A DNA stretch of 64,000 bases, taken from positions 61,650 to 125,649 of the IMG/VR virus record IMGVR_UViG_3300024346_000014; one strand, written 5' to 3'. The DNA is from a virus. Shown one piece after another: positions 13,316 through 21,913 of the stretch. A program made the translations under genes and the position numbers. The notes beneath the pieces are model-generated. The model was not told the origin of the DNA and did not search any database. It saw only the letters and a list, made by a program, of their open reading frames with translations. Position 1 is the first letter of the stretch; each line of letters opens with the position of its first letter.

Positions 13316-13590
13316 TTTGAGTTGTATTTTGCAAGACGATTAGCTCTCCATTTATGTATGAGCTTTTCTTTCTTACCTCTGGATAATTTTTTTATACTTA
13401 ATTCTTCTTTAGTTGCTAATGATCTATTTTCAAAGTATGTATATTCTTCTAATCTAACAGGAGTTCTGCTTCTAGTATATTTAGCACCTTTTCCACTATT
13501 ATGTTCATTTAATCTTCTTTCAATATCAGTGGTTATTCCAGTGTAATATGTTCCATCTGAACAAGACAATATGTATACTTTCCAATCCAT
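13312..13590 (-). CDS. GIY-YIG nuclease-domain protein (92 aa)
   Basis: The sequence WKVYILSCSDGTYYTGIT followed by DIERRLNEHNSGKGAKYTR is the stand-alone GIY-YIG domain of the YhbQ/UPF0213 type. Catalytic-type residues are visible: Y6, Y16, R25/R26, H30 and E62/E63. Family members are small nucleases or nuclease-like DNA-repair proteins. No DNA-binding extension of a homing endonuclease is present. Its stop overlaps that of the convergent lipoprotein gene. Confidence 0.85.
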   Translation of the reverse strand: MDWKVYILSCSDGTYYTGITTDIERRLNEHNSGKGAKYTRSRTPVRLEEYTYFENRSLATKEELSIKKLSRGKKEKLIHKWRANRLAKYNSN

Positions 13591-13602
13591 TGTTTTATGT
13601 AA

Positions 13603-14496
13603 TTAAACTAACATGTTTTTTGTTTTGCGTATTGATTCTATCCACTCTTCTAGGCTCTCTTGGGGTTCCCATTGAAGTACTTCATTAGTATCAGATGGAA
13701 ACTCCTCAGATGTAAACCTTTCACCTCTGCGTTCAGGTATTAAGTGCCAATCTCCTTTATTATATAAGTTTGCAACATCTATTATAGATACGTTTTTACC
13801 AGACCTTAGGTGCCATTCTTTATTCATTCCTATACATGCGGCTTTACTTACTCCTCTAACTACATCACGTACATGAGTAAAATCTCTAGTCTGAGTACCT
13901 GGGCTTACTACGGTCATGGTTTCTCCATTTAAATACTGATTTTGAAATATTCCAATAACCGTTGCGTAATCTCCGGATGTTATTTGACCTGGTCCATATA
14001 CATTAAAAAAGTAACATATTTCATATTGTAGATCATACCAACTATTGTAGTTTTTAATTAATTCTACTATTTTTGATTTGGCCCATGAATATGGGCTTAG
14101 ATTTTCATCTTTTCCTTCGTTTCCAAATTTTGAACTACTTGCTGAGTATATTAATTTAGCTCCCCATAATCTACACATTTCTAATATTCTAGTTGTTCCA
14201 TGTAAATTTGTTTTCATTACATAATTAACATCATCAAACGATTTAACTATCCTGGAGTATTCACCAAAATGAAAAACTGTATCGAAATCTTCTTTATCTG
14301 AAAATATTTCTTCTACGTCCCATGTAGAACCCGTGATGTACTTTACTTTAAAATTATCTATTTCGTTTTCTTTTTTACCTGTAAAGTAATTATCTAACAC
14401 TACAATCTTTTCTATTTCAAGATGATCTTTTAGTAATTGGTTAATTAAATTAGAGCCAACGAAACCTGCTCCGCCTGTTATTAGTACACTTTTCAT
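13603..14496 (-). CDS. NAD-dependent sugar epimerase/dehydratase
   Basis: This 297-residue extended short-chain dehydrogenase has a Rossmann motif TGGAGFVG (7-14), a serine cluster SASSS near 118-122 and the catalytic pair Y136-x3-K140 (SPYSWAK). It matches UDP-glucose 4-epimerase-like or dehydratase enzymes, which act on nucleotide sugars. With the nucleotide-sugar dehydrogenase at 22383 it could supply sugars for glycosylation of DNA, virion or host surface. The exact substrate cannot be read. Confidence 0.85.
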   Translation of the reverse strand: MKSVLITGGAGFVGSNLINQLLKDHLEIEKIVVLDNYFTGKKENEIDNFKVKYITGSTWDVEEIFSDKEDFDTVFHFGEYSRIVKSFDDVNYVMKTNLHGTTRILEMCRLWGAKLIYSASSSKFGNEGKDENLSPYSWAKSKIVELIKNYNSWYDLQYEICYFFNVYGPGQITSGDYATVIGIFQNQYLNGETMTVVSPGTQTRDFTHVRDVVRGVSKAACIGMNKEWHLRSGKNVSIIDVANLYNKGDWHLIPERRGERFTSEEFPSDTNEVLQWEPQESLEEWIESIRKTKNMLV

Positions 14497-14544
14497 ATAT
14501 GTTAACTATTTTAACTATTATACGAAATAAACAAAATAGGGTTT

Positions 14545-14561
14545 TAAATAAATAATTAAAA
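14545..14561 (+). promoter_or_regulatory. T4-type late promoter box
   Basis: TAAATAAATAATTAAAA lies about 12 bases upstream of the histidine kinase ATG. It fits the ATAAATAAnnAAAA consensus found before other late genes. Confidence 0.55.
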
Positions 14562-14572
14562 TATCATACGCT

Positions 14573-16234
14573 ATGCTTAAGAGGCTAACTTTATTATCGA
14601 AAATATCAATAGTTTTACTTTTTTTATTAATGACATTTATATTTGTACTAAATATCACTTTGATATTTGAATTAATAGAAGTTACTTATATGACTTCTTC
14701 AATGTGTTTTATATGCATGCTATTATCAATACCGTTTATACTTATTATAATCAAGGATGCTTTAAAAAACCAAAGACTAGAAGCGGTTAAAAGAAATACA
14801 ATTGAAAACATATTAAACGAGTCATCTTTGATTTCAAAAACAGATAAAGAAGGAACGATAACTCACGTCAATAAATTGTTCTGTGATTCATCTGGATATA
14901 AACCCCATGAGTTACTAGGTAAGAATCATTCTATGTTAAGTTCAGGTAAGCACGACATTAACTTTTGGAAAAAAATGTATAATGCCACGGTTGACCACAA
15001 AACAATATGGAATGAAATAGTGACAAATAAAAGAAAAAATGGAAAAACTTATACAGTAGATTCATGGATAATGGCAGAATTTGATAACAAGGGAAATCAT
15101 ATAGGCTTTATGGCAGTCAGGCATAATTTAACTGGATTGTACGAGTCTTTAGAAAAACTAAAGAATAAAGAAGATGAAATGACAGGTATCATGAATGCAA
15201 TAAATCAATCTAGCGCTACTGTAGAATTTTGCACAAATGGATTTGTTATAGATGCAAATAACAAGTTTTTAGAAATGACAGGTTATCCTACTCTTCATGA
15301 AATACAGGGAAAGCATCATACTATATTCATGGATGAGAGAGAATATGATAATAATAACGAGTATGAAATGTTTTGGAAAAGCATAAAAGAAGGAGTCATT
15401 AAATATGGAGAATATATGAGAATACGAAAAGATGGCTCTATTATTTGGGTAGCAGGTACGTATACGCCTATAATAGATTCTAAAGGTAAAACTGTTAAAA
15501 TTCTTAAGATAGCGAACGACATTACAGGCTCAATAAATCAAAAAATAGAATTAGAAAGAAAAAATTCATATTTAGAACATGCATCTAAAATATTAAGACA
15601 TGATATGCATAGTGGTATAAATACATATATTCCTCGAGGCATATCTTCATTTGAAAGAAGGCTTATCAAGTTTTCTGAAGAAAACGATATACACCCTGAG
15701 GCTTTAGAAAAAATGTTTGAAGGACCTATGAAATTACTTAAAGGTGGTTTAGCTCATTCTCAAAAAGTATACAACGGAGTTAAAGAATTTACTAACTTAG
15801 TAAAAAAAGAATCTACTATGGAAATAGAAAAGGCAGATTTAACACATATACTTAAAATTTATTTAAAAAACACTGCATATTCAAGCAGTGTTTCAATATC
15901 TGAATTAGGAAACGAAATTGTAAATGTTTCATTATTCTGCACGGCAGTAGATAACTTAATAAGAAATGGATTAAAATATAACGATAGTAATACTAAATTA
16001 GTTAAAGTGTATAGAAAAAAAGAAAATATAATAGTAGAAGATAATGGAAGAGGAATGACGAAATCAGAATTTGAAGAATATTCAAAGCCATATACTAGAA
16101 AGCGCAATAATACTGAATCTGGAAGTGGACTGGGATTAAATATATGTATAGCTATTATGAAAGAACATGGATGGAAATTAAACCTCTTAAAAGCGCGAAA
16201 AGGAACTAAACTGGAAATATCTCTAGATAAATAA
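14573..16234 (+). CDS. membrane PAS histidine kinase
   Basis: The 553-residue protein has two membrane spans (about 10-32 and 43-62) and two PAS domains (about 75-190 and 205-325, each with a GY..E..GK.H motif). A dimerisation helix follows with phospho-acceptor H343 (LRHDMHS). The ATPase domain has an N-box (DNLIRNGLKYND, N461/N465), G1 DNGRGM (490-495) and G2 SGSGLGLNI (516-524). All catalytic boxes are present. A late-type box precedes it, and a receiver gene follows. The ligand of the PAS domains is unknown, and a sensor kinase of this kind is very unusual in a phage genome. Confidence 0.9.
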   Translation: MLKRLTLLSKISIVLLFLLMTFIFVLNITLIFELIEVTYMTSSMCFICMLLSIPFILIIIKDALKNQRLEAVKRNTIENILNESSLISKTDKEGTITHVNKLFCDSSGYKPHELLGKNHSMLSSGKHDINFWKKMYNATVDHKTIWNEIVTNKRKNGKTYTVDSWIMAEFDNKGNHIGFMAVRHNLTGLYESLEKLKNKEDEMTGIMNAINQSSATVEFCTNGFVIDANNKFLEMTGYPTLHEIQGKHHTIFMDEREYDNNNEYEMFWKSIKEGVIKYGEYMRIRKDGSIIWVAGTYTPIIDSKGKTVKILKIANDITGSINQKIELERKNSYLEHASKILRHDMHSGINTYIPRGISSFERRLIKFSEENDIHPEALEKMFEGPMKLLKGGLAHSQKVYNGVKEFTNLVKKESTMEIEKADLTHILKIYLKNTAYSSSVSISELGNEIVNVSLFCTAVDNLIRNGLKYNDSNTKLVKVYRKKENIIVEDNGRGMTKSEFEEYSKPYTRKRNNTESGSGLGLNICIAIMKEHGWKLNLLKARKGTKLEISLDK

Positions 16235-16240
16235 ACATAA
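16226..16240 (+). promoter_or_regulatory. T4-type late promoter box
   Basis: GATAAATAAACATAA overlaps the end of the kinase gene, about 34 bases before the receiver start. It is followed by the tandem AACAAACAAT repeat. It may give the receiver extra expression. Confidence 0.5.
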
Positions 16241-16273
16241 CAAACAATAACAAACAATAATATTTAAATCCAT

Positions 16274-16711
16274 ATGATTGACTCAATAATGTTAATAGAC
16301 GATGAAGATCTATTTCACCTAGTATTTGAAGATGCATGCAGTTTATTAGATATAACATTATCTTTACGTGCAATTAACAGTGCTGATAGTGCTGAAAAAA
16401 TGTTTAAAAAATGGTTCGATGGAATAGAAAAACATGAAAAACCATCATGTGTTTTCGTAGACTTAAATATGATAGGTTCTTCTTTCGATGGAATAGAACT
16501 AATTAGAAGAATAAATTTTAATTACGGTAATCATGTGGTTATTGGAATAATATCATCTAGCGATGAAGAAGAAGAACAAGCAAGAGCAATAAGCGCAGGT
16601 GCACAATTCTGGATAATTAAATCAGATGAAATAGAACCTAGGCTGGAAGTTTTTCTAAAGGATTATCCAGGATATGTAGATAGATCGAATTCTTTTAAGA
16701 TATACAAATGA
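16274..16711 (+). CDS. single-domain response regulator (CheY-like)
   Basis: The 145 residues form one receiver domain with acidic pair D9-D10 (LIDDED), phospho-acceptor D63 (FVDLNM), S95 in IISSSD and K116 (IIKSD). No output domain is present, so it should act by protein contact, like CheY or Spo0F. It lies 39 bases after the kinase gene and overlaps the next gene by 4 bases (ATGA), forming a kinase-receiver-membrane protein operon. Confidence 0.9.
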   Translation: MIDSIMLIDDEDLFHLVFEDACSLLDITLSLRAINSADSAEKMFKKWFDGIEKHEKPSCVFVDLNMIGSSFDGIELIRRINFNYGNHVVIGIISSSDEEEEQARAISAGAQFWIIKSDEIEPRLEVFLKDYPGYVDRSNSFKIYK

Positions 16712-17286
16712 TGAAAATAACTTTTTGTAAAGAAACTAAAAATAGGCTTTTAGAAATAGGCAGTGAAAAGGGCATATATATCGAGGGAAATATCTTAAAG
16801 TTAATAGAGTTCGAAGGCGATGAGGAAGTAGAGGCGTATGTGAAAAAAGCGACTAAGTTACAAAAGGAAAAACAACGAAAGCGCTTAGATGTAACTAAAC
16901 AGGTTCAAACTCAAAATAAGCAATTGATAATTGTCAAGGAAGAAATTCAAGAAGCAAACTCTAAATTAGAAGCAGCTTTAACCAACGCTGAACATTCTAA
17001 AGAAAGCGCTTTAAAAGATTTAGATATTCTTCAGAAAAAAACTCAATTTGAATTAGTTACAGTTATTGTAAAAATATCATTAGCTATCATAATAGGAGTT
17101 GGCGTTTTTACAACTGCTTTGTATATGTTTTCTATATACTATGGAAAAGAAACTCAATTAATAGGAAATACCTGGAGTAACATGTTTGGTATATTATTAA
17201 CTAACGCATTTAGCATAATAGGAACTATTATGGGAGTCAAATACGCTACTGGTGAAAATAGAAAGTCTTCACAGAAATACGATTAG
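16708..17286 (+). CDS. coiled-coil membrane protein of the two-component operon (192 aa)
   Basis: An N-terminal small domain (about 1-45) precedes a long charged coiled coil (about 50-110) and two membrane spans (about 115-137 and 150-172). The tail is short and basic. It overlaps the receiver gene by 4 bases and is probably translationally coupled. This architecture would suit a membrane partner of the receiver, but no family is recognised. Its stop shares TTAG with the convergent gene. Confidence 0.7.
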   Translation: MMKITFCKETKNRLLEIGSEKGIYIEGNILKLIEFEGDEEVEAYVKKATKLQKEKQRKRLDVTKQVQTQNKQLIIVKEEIQEANSKLEAALTNAEHSKESALKDLDILQKKTQFELVTVIVKISLAIIIGVGVFTTALYMFSIYYGKETQLIGNTWSNMFGILLTNAFSIIGTIMGVKYATGENRKSSQKYD

Positions 17287-17657
17287 AAATCTATTTCTAA
17301 ATCATCATATTCCTGCGCGTCATCTGATGGAATATCATCAACATAGTTGTCATTCCCTGTATCTAAATCATCCAGTGTTGAATCTAATATATCTTTACCG
17401 AACCTATTATAAAAGGGATATAGTAAATCTTCAATGTACAAAGAACGTGTATTGTCTGTTTTTACAAGTTTCATTGAATTTACTATGTCATTATGATTTT
17501 TTTGGAGAAAATCATTTATTAACCTAGCTCCGTCTACGTAATTATCCATAGTAGCAGCTTGAATAGCTATCTTCTTAAGACTTATTAATGGAATTAGTAT
17601 ACTATTTGAATCTTCATTAGATTCAAATATCTCTATATGTTTATGCTTCAGATTCAT
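17283..17657 (-). CDS. acidic protein with capsid-targeting-like N-terminus (124 aa)
   Basis: The N-terminus MNLKHKHIEIFESNEDSN is short and basic, with an I-F-E site that fits the (I/L)-x-E cleavage pattern of T4-type prohead proteases. The C-terminus is strongly acidic (DDLDTGNDNYVDDIPSDDAQ). The gene overlaps the upstream 424-residue gene by 17 bases. A core or internal head protein is plausible; the family is unknown. Confidence 0.65.
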   Translation of the reverse strand: MNLKHKHIEIFESNEDSNSILIPLISLKKIAIQAATMDNYVDGARLINDFLQKNHNDIVNSMKLVKTDNTRSLYIEDLLYPFYNRFGKDILDSTLDDLDTGNDNYVDDIPSDDAQEYDDLEIDF

Positions 17658-18915
17658 CTTCGTCGAATGGATTTTCTAAATCAAAATCGAAATCTAACAT
17701 ATCTTCAAAGTCATCTCCTAATTCTTCTTCAGGTGCTTCAATAGCTTTTTCCATTTCTTTGTTGATATCATTGACATCTCCTGTTAAGATAAATTCTGCA
17801 AAACTATATAAAGCTTTCGATTTACCGTGTATTTTAATTACATCAGCAATAGATGCATATTGGCTTAAATTTCCTCCATATATATTAAAAATATCACCTA
17901 TTTCGTTTAAGTCAGCATCTTCATAATCTCCGTTAGCTTTAAGGTATGTTAAAAATGCTTTATAGTACTTATTAACAGTTTCAGCAACATCAGGGTTAGA
18001 TGAGATGATATTAGACAAATCAGCTATTTCACTAGGATCTGCGTCATCTCTTATTATTAACTGGGCATATTTCTCTGCAGCTTTTTGTTTTCTTTTTCCA
18101 AAAAGTTCATTTAATATTTTAGTAAATCTATCTGAAAAATCGGCAATGAAATTTCCACCTGTAATTTCTCTAGATTTTACTCTTTTTCTTTTAAGAGCTC
18201 TTGCTTTACCAACTCCAACTCTTCTTGGAACAGGTACCTCTCTACCTCCCATATCTTGATAAGTAGTTTCGTAATCCTCTATTTCAGGATCTAGTATATA
18301 AACGTCTATTTTTCCATCAGCTGCTGTTGGAAAATTCTTAAAGTCATTTCTTTTTCTTCTAGGCGCATCTCTATTGTTAGGATCTACTGGATATGTCAAA
18401 TCTCCTTGATAAGCTTGCCAGTCTCTCAAGATTCTTCCTTCTGCGTCCATTGTAAGTACTCTGTATTTTTTACCTCCACCTTGAGCTTTTTTACCCCATG
18501 CGCTTTCTTTACTATAAATATAATCGAAACGAGGAGCATGACCAGCATATTTACCACCTGGTTCAGGCACAGCGAGTAATATTCTGCAATCTCCCCAAGG
18601 AAGTTTTTCAAGATCTGCTAAGTAACCAGGTTGTTTATATGGATGAACTCCATAATTGTTACCTAGTAATTCTGTTTTTTTCATTCTAAAATGATCTAGT
18701 ACGTCTACAGCGTGTGTAGGTCTATTTTGTGCAATAGGAGGAAGTTCAGCTTGTCTTTGCGACCCTCCTTTAAACGTAAATGGTTTTATTTTTTCTATCG
18801 CATCTGGTAAATTATGTATTACCTTTATTAGTTTTTTAGGCACGCCTAACTTACTGAGAGTGCTTGCCATTTCGTTTATTGAAAACTCACTAAATCCTTT
18901 TAAATAGTTCTTCAT
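17641..18915 (-). CDS. probable virion-internal protein (424 aa)
   Basis: It begins MKNYLKGFSEFSINEMASTL, with a candidate (I/L)-x-E cut after FSINE. A central segment is beta-rich (PWGDCRILLAVPEPGGKYAG), a basic stretch follows (KARALKRKRVKSRE), and the C-terminal 40 residues are very acidic. A second LNE site lies in the middle (RFTKILNE). A late-type box precedes it. No enzyme family is recognised. Confidence 0.65.
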   Translation of the reverse strand: MKNYLKGFSEFSINEMASTLSKLGVPKKLIKVIHNLPDAIEKIKPFTFKGGSQRQAELPPIAQNRPTHAVDVLDHFRMKKTELLGNNYGVHPYKQPGYLADLEKLPWGDCRILLAVPEPGGKYAGHAPRFDYIYSKESAWGKKAQGGGKKYRVLTMDAEGRILRDWQAYQGDLTYPVDPNNRDAPRRKRNDFKNFPTAADGKIDVYILDPEIEDYETTYQDMGGREVPVPRRVGVGKARALKRKRVKSREITGGNFIADFSDRFTKILNELFGKRKQKAAEKYAQLIIRDDADPSEIADLSNIISSNPDVAETVNKYYKAFLTYLKANGDYEDADLNEIGDIFNIYGGNLSQYASIADVIKIHGKSKALYSFAEFILTGDVNDINKEMEKAIEAPEEELGDDFEDMLDFDFDLENPFDEDESEA

Positions 18916-18927
18916 TTGTAAAAAAAT

Positions 18928-18945
18928 TCTTTTTATTATTTATAA
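18928..18945 (-). promoter_or_regulatory. T4-type late promoter box
   Basis: On the minus strand TTATAAATAATAAAAAGA lies about 13 bases upstream of the 18915 start. Confidence 0.65.
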
Positions 18946-18955
18946 CCAGAAATAG

Positions 18956-19663
18956 TTATATTTTTATAGTATACGCAGTAACCTTACCAATGCCTTTCAA
19001 TTTAGTTAAAGGTTCACATGTATGTAGTTGTAATTCAGATAACATTCTTCCAGATCTCTTTCTTTTACCTGAATAACACTTATGACTATAGTCAGTTATA
19101 TCTATTTTAAATTTATTATCTTCTAAATATTTTACTATTTTTTCTTCCTGAGGTTTATCTAAAGAATCTGTAAAACTAAAAGCTAGTTCACCGGCCTTTG
19201 AAACAGTTGATTCCATTCGAGAAGCAGTATTGACAGTGTTTCCAAAATAATCCCATAATTTTTTATTTTGAATATTAACCTTCTTTTTATACAAAGGTCC
19301 CCATGATATCCCCATTCTAATAGACATGATTTGACCTTTTATTTTAATTGGATTCTTAACTAAATCTTTTTGTATTTCAATACCTGTTAAAATAGCTTTG
19401 TATAACGAATCTGTTCCATCCCATCCAAGCATATAACTATCGCCTATTGTTTTTATTATGTCACCTCCATTTTTTGGAACTATCTTTTCCATTCTTTTTT
19501 CATGTTCTTCTAACGCGTCAAACATTCCGTCTTTGTGTAAATTCCATAATTTAGAACTAGACTTTACATCTGTAAATAGTATGGCTTGATTTTTCTGTTG
19601 TAGTTTATCTAAATCAGATACGCTTTCAAATAATTCAAACTGAGTAATTAGGCTATTATACAT
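18956..19663 (-). CDS. class III adenylate cyclase with capsid-targeting-like N-terminus
   Basis: Residues 26-190 form a class III nucleotidyl cyclase domain. The metal ligands are D32 (LFTDVKSSSKLW) and D75 (KTIGDSYM), and the transition-state pair is N145 and R149 (FGNTVNTASRM). The base-selecting positions K71 and D138 match adenylate rather than guanylate cyclases (K/D instead of E/C). The end LKGIGKVTAYTI is the usual last strand of the domain. There is no membrane or sensor domain; the N-terminus MYNSLITQFELFE instead resembles a capsid-targeting peptide ending in L-F-E. The expected product is cAMP. cCMP or cUMP, as made by Pycsar cyclases, is an alternative. Confidence 0.88.
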   Translation of the reverse strand: MYNSLITQFELFESVSDLDKLQQKNQAILFTDVKSSSKLWNLHKDGMFDALEEHEKRMEKIVPKNGGDIIKTIGDSYMLGWDGTDSLYKAILTGIEIQKDLVKNPIKIKGQIMSIRMGISWGPLYKKKVNIQNKKLWDYFGNTVNTASRMESTVSKAGELAFSFTDSLDKPQEEKIVKYLEDNKFKIDITDYSHKCYSGKRKRSGRMLSELQLHTCEPLTKLKGIGKVTAYTIKI

Positions 19664-19675
19664 ATAAAATATAAT

Positions 19676-19692
19676 TTATATTATTTATAAAA
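19676..19692 (-). promoter_or_regulatory. T4-type late promoter box
   Basis: On the minus strand TTTATAAATAATATAAA lies about 13 bases before the cyclase ATG and contains the exact TATAAATA. Confidence 0.65.
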
Positions 19693-19730
19693 ATACTTTT
19701 ATAGTAATATGGTACTAAGTCTATATAGTC

Positions 19731-19755
19731 AAAAAGTACTATATGAGTATAGTAC
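19731..19755 (-). terminator. rho-independent terminator
   Basis: GTACTATA/TATAGTAC (19736-19743, 19748-19755) is a perfect 8-bp stem with TGAG loop, followed by TTTTT on the minus strand. It ends the transcript of the 19788-20855 gene before the cyclase promoter. Confidence 0.7.
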
Positions 19756-19787
19756 AGTGCTCCTTTTATTACATGTTTTTAGATATA

Positions 19788-20855
19788 TTATTTTAAGTAC
19801 TCTCTAGAAAAAGTACCATCTTTATATAGTATTATTACTATTCCAGAAAAATAACTAGGGTTTATTTCTTGCCCACTAATGTTTAAGTACCTAACTACTT
19901 CTTTTTCTCTTTGTCTATTATCTACGTATATTGGACCGAATATTTCAAAGTTACCGTCCCAATCTCTTTGAATTAGTCTGTAATAGTTTATTTCATGAAG
20001 TGGATTCATTTGAACACATGAATAATACTGTTGTGTATTTGAATTACCTGCGGCCGTTTGTGAATCTATTAAATTCCATTCATATGCATCTATACTCCAT
20101 TCTACATCAAATGCATCACTGTTAGATTCAGACATAGTCGACCAACTTAAAATATTATAATCATTTTTTTGTTCACCTCTAAAATATATTAATTCAACCG
20201 GTAAAGGATTGTTAACTGATCCTAACAGATATATGTCGTCTATCCACCATTCTTCGCCTGGCCTATCTACCAATGATAAAATATCAACAGCCACTTGAGT
20301 AGTTCCAAAAGGTAGAATTAATTCTAAAACGGAATATCCATCCCCCGTTAGCGTTCTATTTCCTCCTCCAGCTGGTGTAAATATATCTAAATTTCCATCT
20401 ACATTTACTGAAGCAATTTGTGAATTATAATCCCAATAAGCATTGTTAAAACCAGTGACTCTTAGTTCAGAAGAATAGTTAGAACCTCCATCGGTAGATA
20501 TTTGTACTTCTACATAATCGCTAGCATCTACGCCAGACGATCCTCCCGTTGATGTAAATCTATATGCTCCTAAATTAATTTGTATTTTATATTCCTTAAA
20601 TGGATCTAATCCTGTTATGTTTGGTAAAGAATACCAATCATATTCGTCTGTACCGCCGCCAGTTCCATAAATAACAGCTGATGTAGGTGCTGATTTTGAA
20701 GCGTTTGTAAAAAATCCAGTAGTCGGTTCTGAAAAGTACCAATTTCCATTCCAATCAAAATCTTCCATACGATCAAATTTAACAGTATCAGTATATGATT
20801 GGGAATAAAAAAATTGAGATAGTGATAAGGTTAAAAGTAAAACTAACTTATTCAT
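19788..20855 (-). CDS. secreted Bacteroidota-type surface protein with T9SS-like C-terminus
   Basis: A Sec signal peptide (MNKLVLLLTLSLSQFFYSQS) precedes a beta-sandwich region with aspartates and glycines. Then come the linker NPLPVELIYFRGE and a fibronectin-like module (ILSWSTMSESNSDAFDVEWS..AGNSN..YYRLIQRDWDGN). The last 45 residues (VVRYLNISGQEI..GIVIILYKDGTFSREYLK) look like a type A sorting domain of the type IX secretion system. This architecture is common in Flavobacteriia surface adhesins and unusual for phages. It is flanked by late genes and its own terminator. Confidence 0.75.
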   Translation of the reverse strand: MNKLVLLLTLSLSQFFYSQSYTDTVKFDRMEDFDWNGNWYFSEPTTGFFTNASKSAPTSAVIYGTGGGTDEYDWYSLPNITGLDPFKEYKIQINLGAYRFTSTGGSSGVDASDYVEVQISTDGGSNYSSELRVTGFNNAYWDYNSQIASVNVDGNLDIFTPAGGGNRTLTGDGYSVLELILPFGTTQVAVDILSLVDRPGEEWWIDDIYLLGSVNNPLPVELIYFRGEQKNDYNILSWSTMSESNSDAFDVEWSIDAYEWNLIDSQTAAGNSNTQQYYSCVQMNPLHEINYYRLIQRDWDGNFEIFGPIYVDNRQREKEVVRYLNISGQEINPSYFSGIVIILYKDGTFSREYLK

Positions 20856-20881
20856 AATATATTAAAAGTTTATTTTATATA

Positions 20882-21313
20882 TTACACTAGCTTTTCTAGT
20901 TTTATTATTAGATTAGGAGTAACTGTTTTTTCTATATTAAAATTAGTATCAATATTTGAATTTACTATAGAAGATTGACTTTTTGAATTCATCCATCCAT
21001 CTACTATTTTTCCATCTAGGCTTGATTTTACATGAGAGGCTAAGTCTGAATTTTTCTTAACCGTTATGTTCCTGGTATATTTAATTTCTATTTCATTAGG
21101 TCCCTTCTCGTGAAATATTTTAGTTTTACCAAATTTCCAACTGTTATCATTTATAAGATTAAATAGACGTCTCCCGAGAGCCCCCTTGAATATTAATTCG
21201 TTAGGTATTTCGTTATATTCAACATATAGGGAATTTATCTTGGATAAAATAAATTTTTTAAATTGTATATTAAAAAAAATATCTTCTACTAAAGGAACTT
21301 TAACAACTTGCAT
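20882..21313 (-). CDS. hypothetical protein (143 aa)
   Basis: This basic soluble protein starts MQVVKVPLVEDIFFNIQFKK. It is part of a tight run of small minus-strand genes (20882-23342) with few gaps. No family or motif is recognised. Confidence 0.6.
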   Translation of the reverse strand: MQVVKVPLVEDIFFNIQFKKFILSKINSLYVEYNEIPNELIFKGALGRRLFNLINDNSWKFGKTKIFHEKGPNEIEIKYTRNITVKKNSDLASHVKSSLDGKIVDGWMNSKSQSSIVNSNIDTNFNIEKTVTPNLIIKLEKLV

Positions 21314-21315
21314 AT

Positions 21316-21633
21316 TTACTCTTTTAATATATAAGCTATTAAACTATTTGCTTTATTTTGAATGGCTATTGATTTTAAAAAAACATCCATAGAAGCACCT
21401 TCTTTACAATTGAATTGTAGTATTTCGTCTTCGTATATTGAAAATTTCCAATTTACTTTAAGGGAATCGTGCGTTTTAAGGTTATAATTTCTAATTTCAT
21501 GAGATACTACAGAATGATGATATATAAATGATTCTTTTTCATAAAAATTAGAAGAGCATTTTAGCAATTTTACAAGTACATCATATATTGCCTCTGATTT
21601 AGAAGATTTTATTTTAACTTTCTTTCCATTCAT
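21316..21633 (-). CDS. hypothetical protein (105 aa)
   Basis: This beta-rich protein starts MNGKKVKIKSSKSEAIYDVL. It overlaps the upstream zinc-binding gene by 20 bases and is spaced 2 bases from the next gene, so it is cotranscribed. The function is unknown. Confidence 0.6.
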   Translation of the reverse strand: MNGKKVKIKSSKSEAIYDVLVKLLKCSSNFYEKESFIYHHSVVSHEIRNYNLKTHDSLKVNWKFSIYEDEILQFNCKEGASMDVFLKSIAIQNKANSLIAYILKE

Positions 21634-21913
21634 CTATTTCAGCTTGACTTGCATATCCTATAGGAGAACCGCATGTTTTACACACTTTTCTTAACCCTCC
21701 TGTATTCAGGTTAGTTGCGTTTAATAGCTTTATATCGTATCCATTTTGATGACCACATGATGCTACTAATTCGTCTAATTCTTTTAAAAGTTCCTGTAGG
21801 GTACTTCTTATTTCGGAAACCCTTTTTGAAATTACATCTTTATCAGCCAATTCTTTTTGATTTAGGTCAATGTCTATATTATTAATTTCGATATTGCTTA
21901 TGAAATGCTGCAT
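21614..21913 (-). CDS. putative zinc-binding coiled-coil protein (99 aa)
   Basis: A coiled-coil region (about 25-50) is followed by C53-G-H55 and a CKTC knuckle near residues 78-81, which together could bind zinc. The ATG overlaps the stop of the DUF4494-like gene by one base. No enzymatic role is apparent. Confidence 0.65.
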   Translation of the reverse strand: MQHFISNIEINNIDIDLNQKELADKDVISKRVSEIRSTLQELLKELDELVASCGHQNGYDIKLLNATNLNTGGLRKVCKTCGSPIGYASQAEIDEWKES

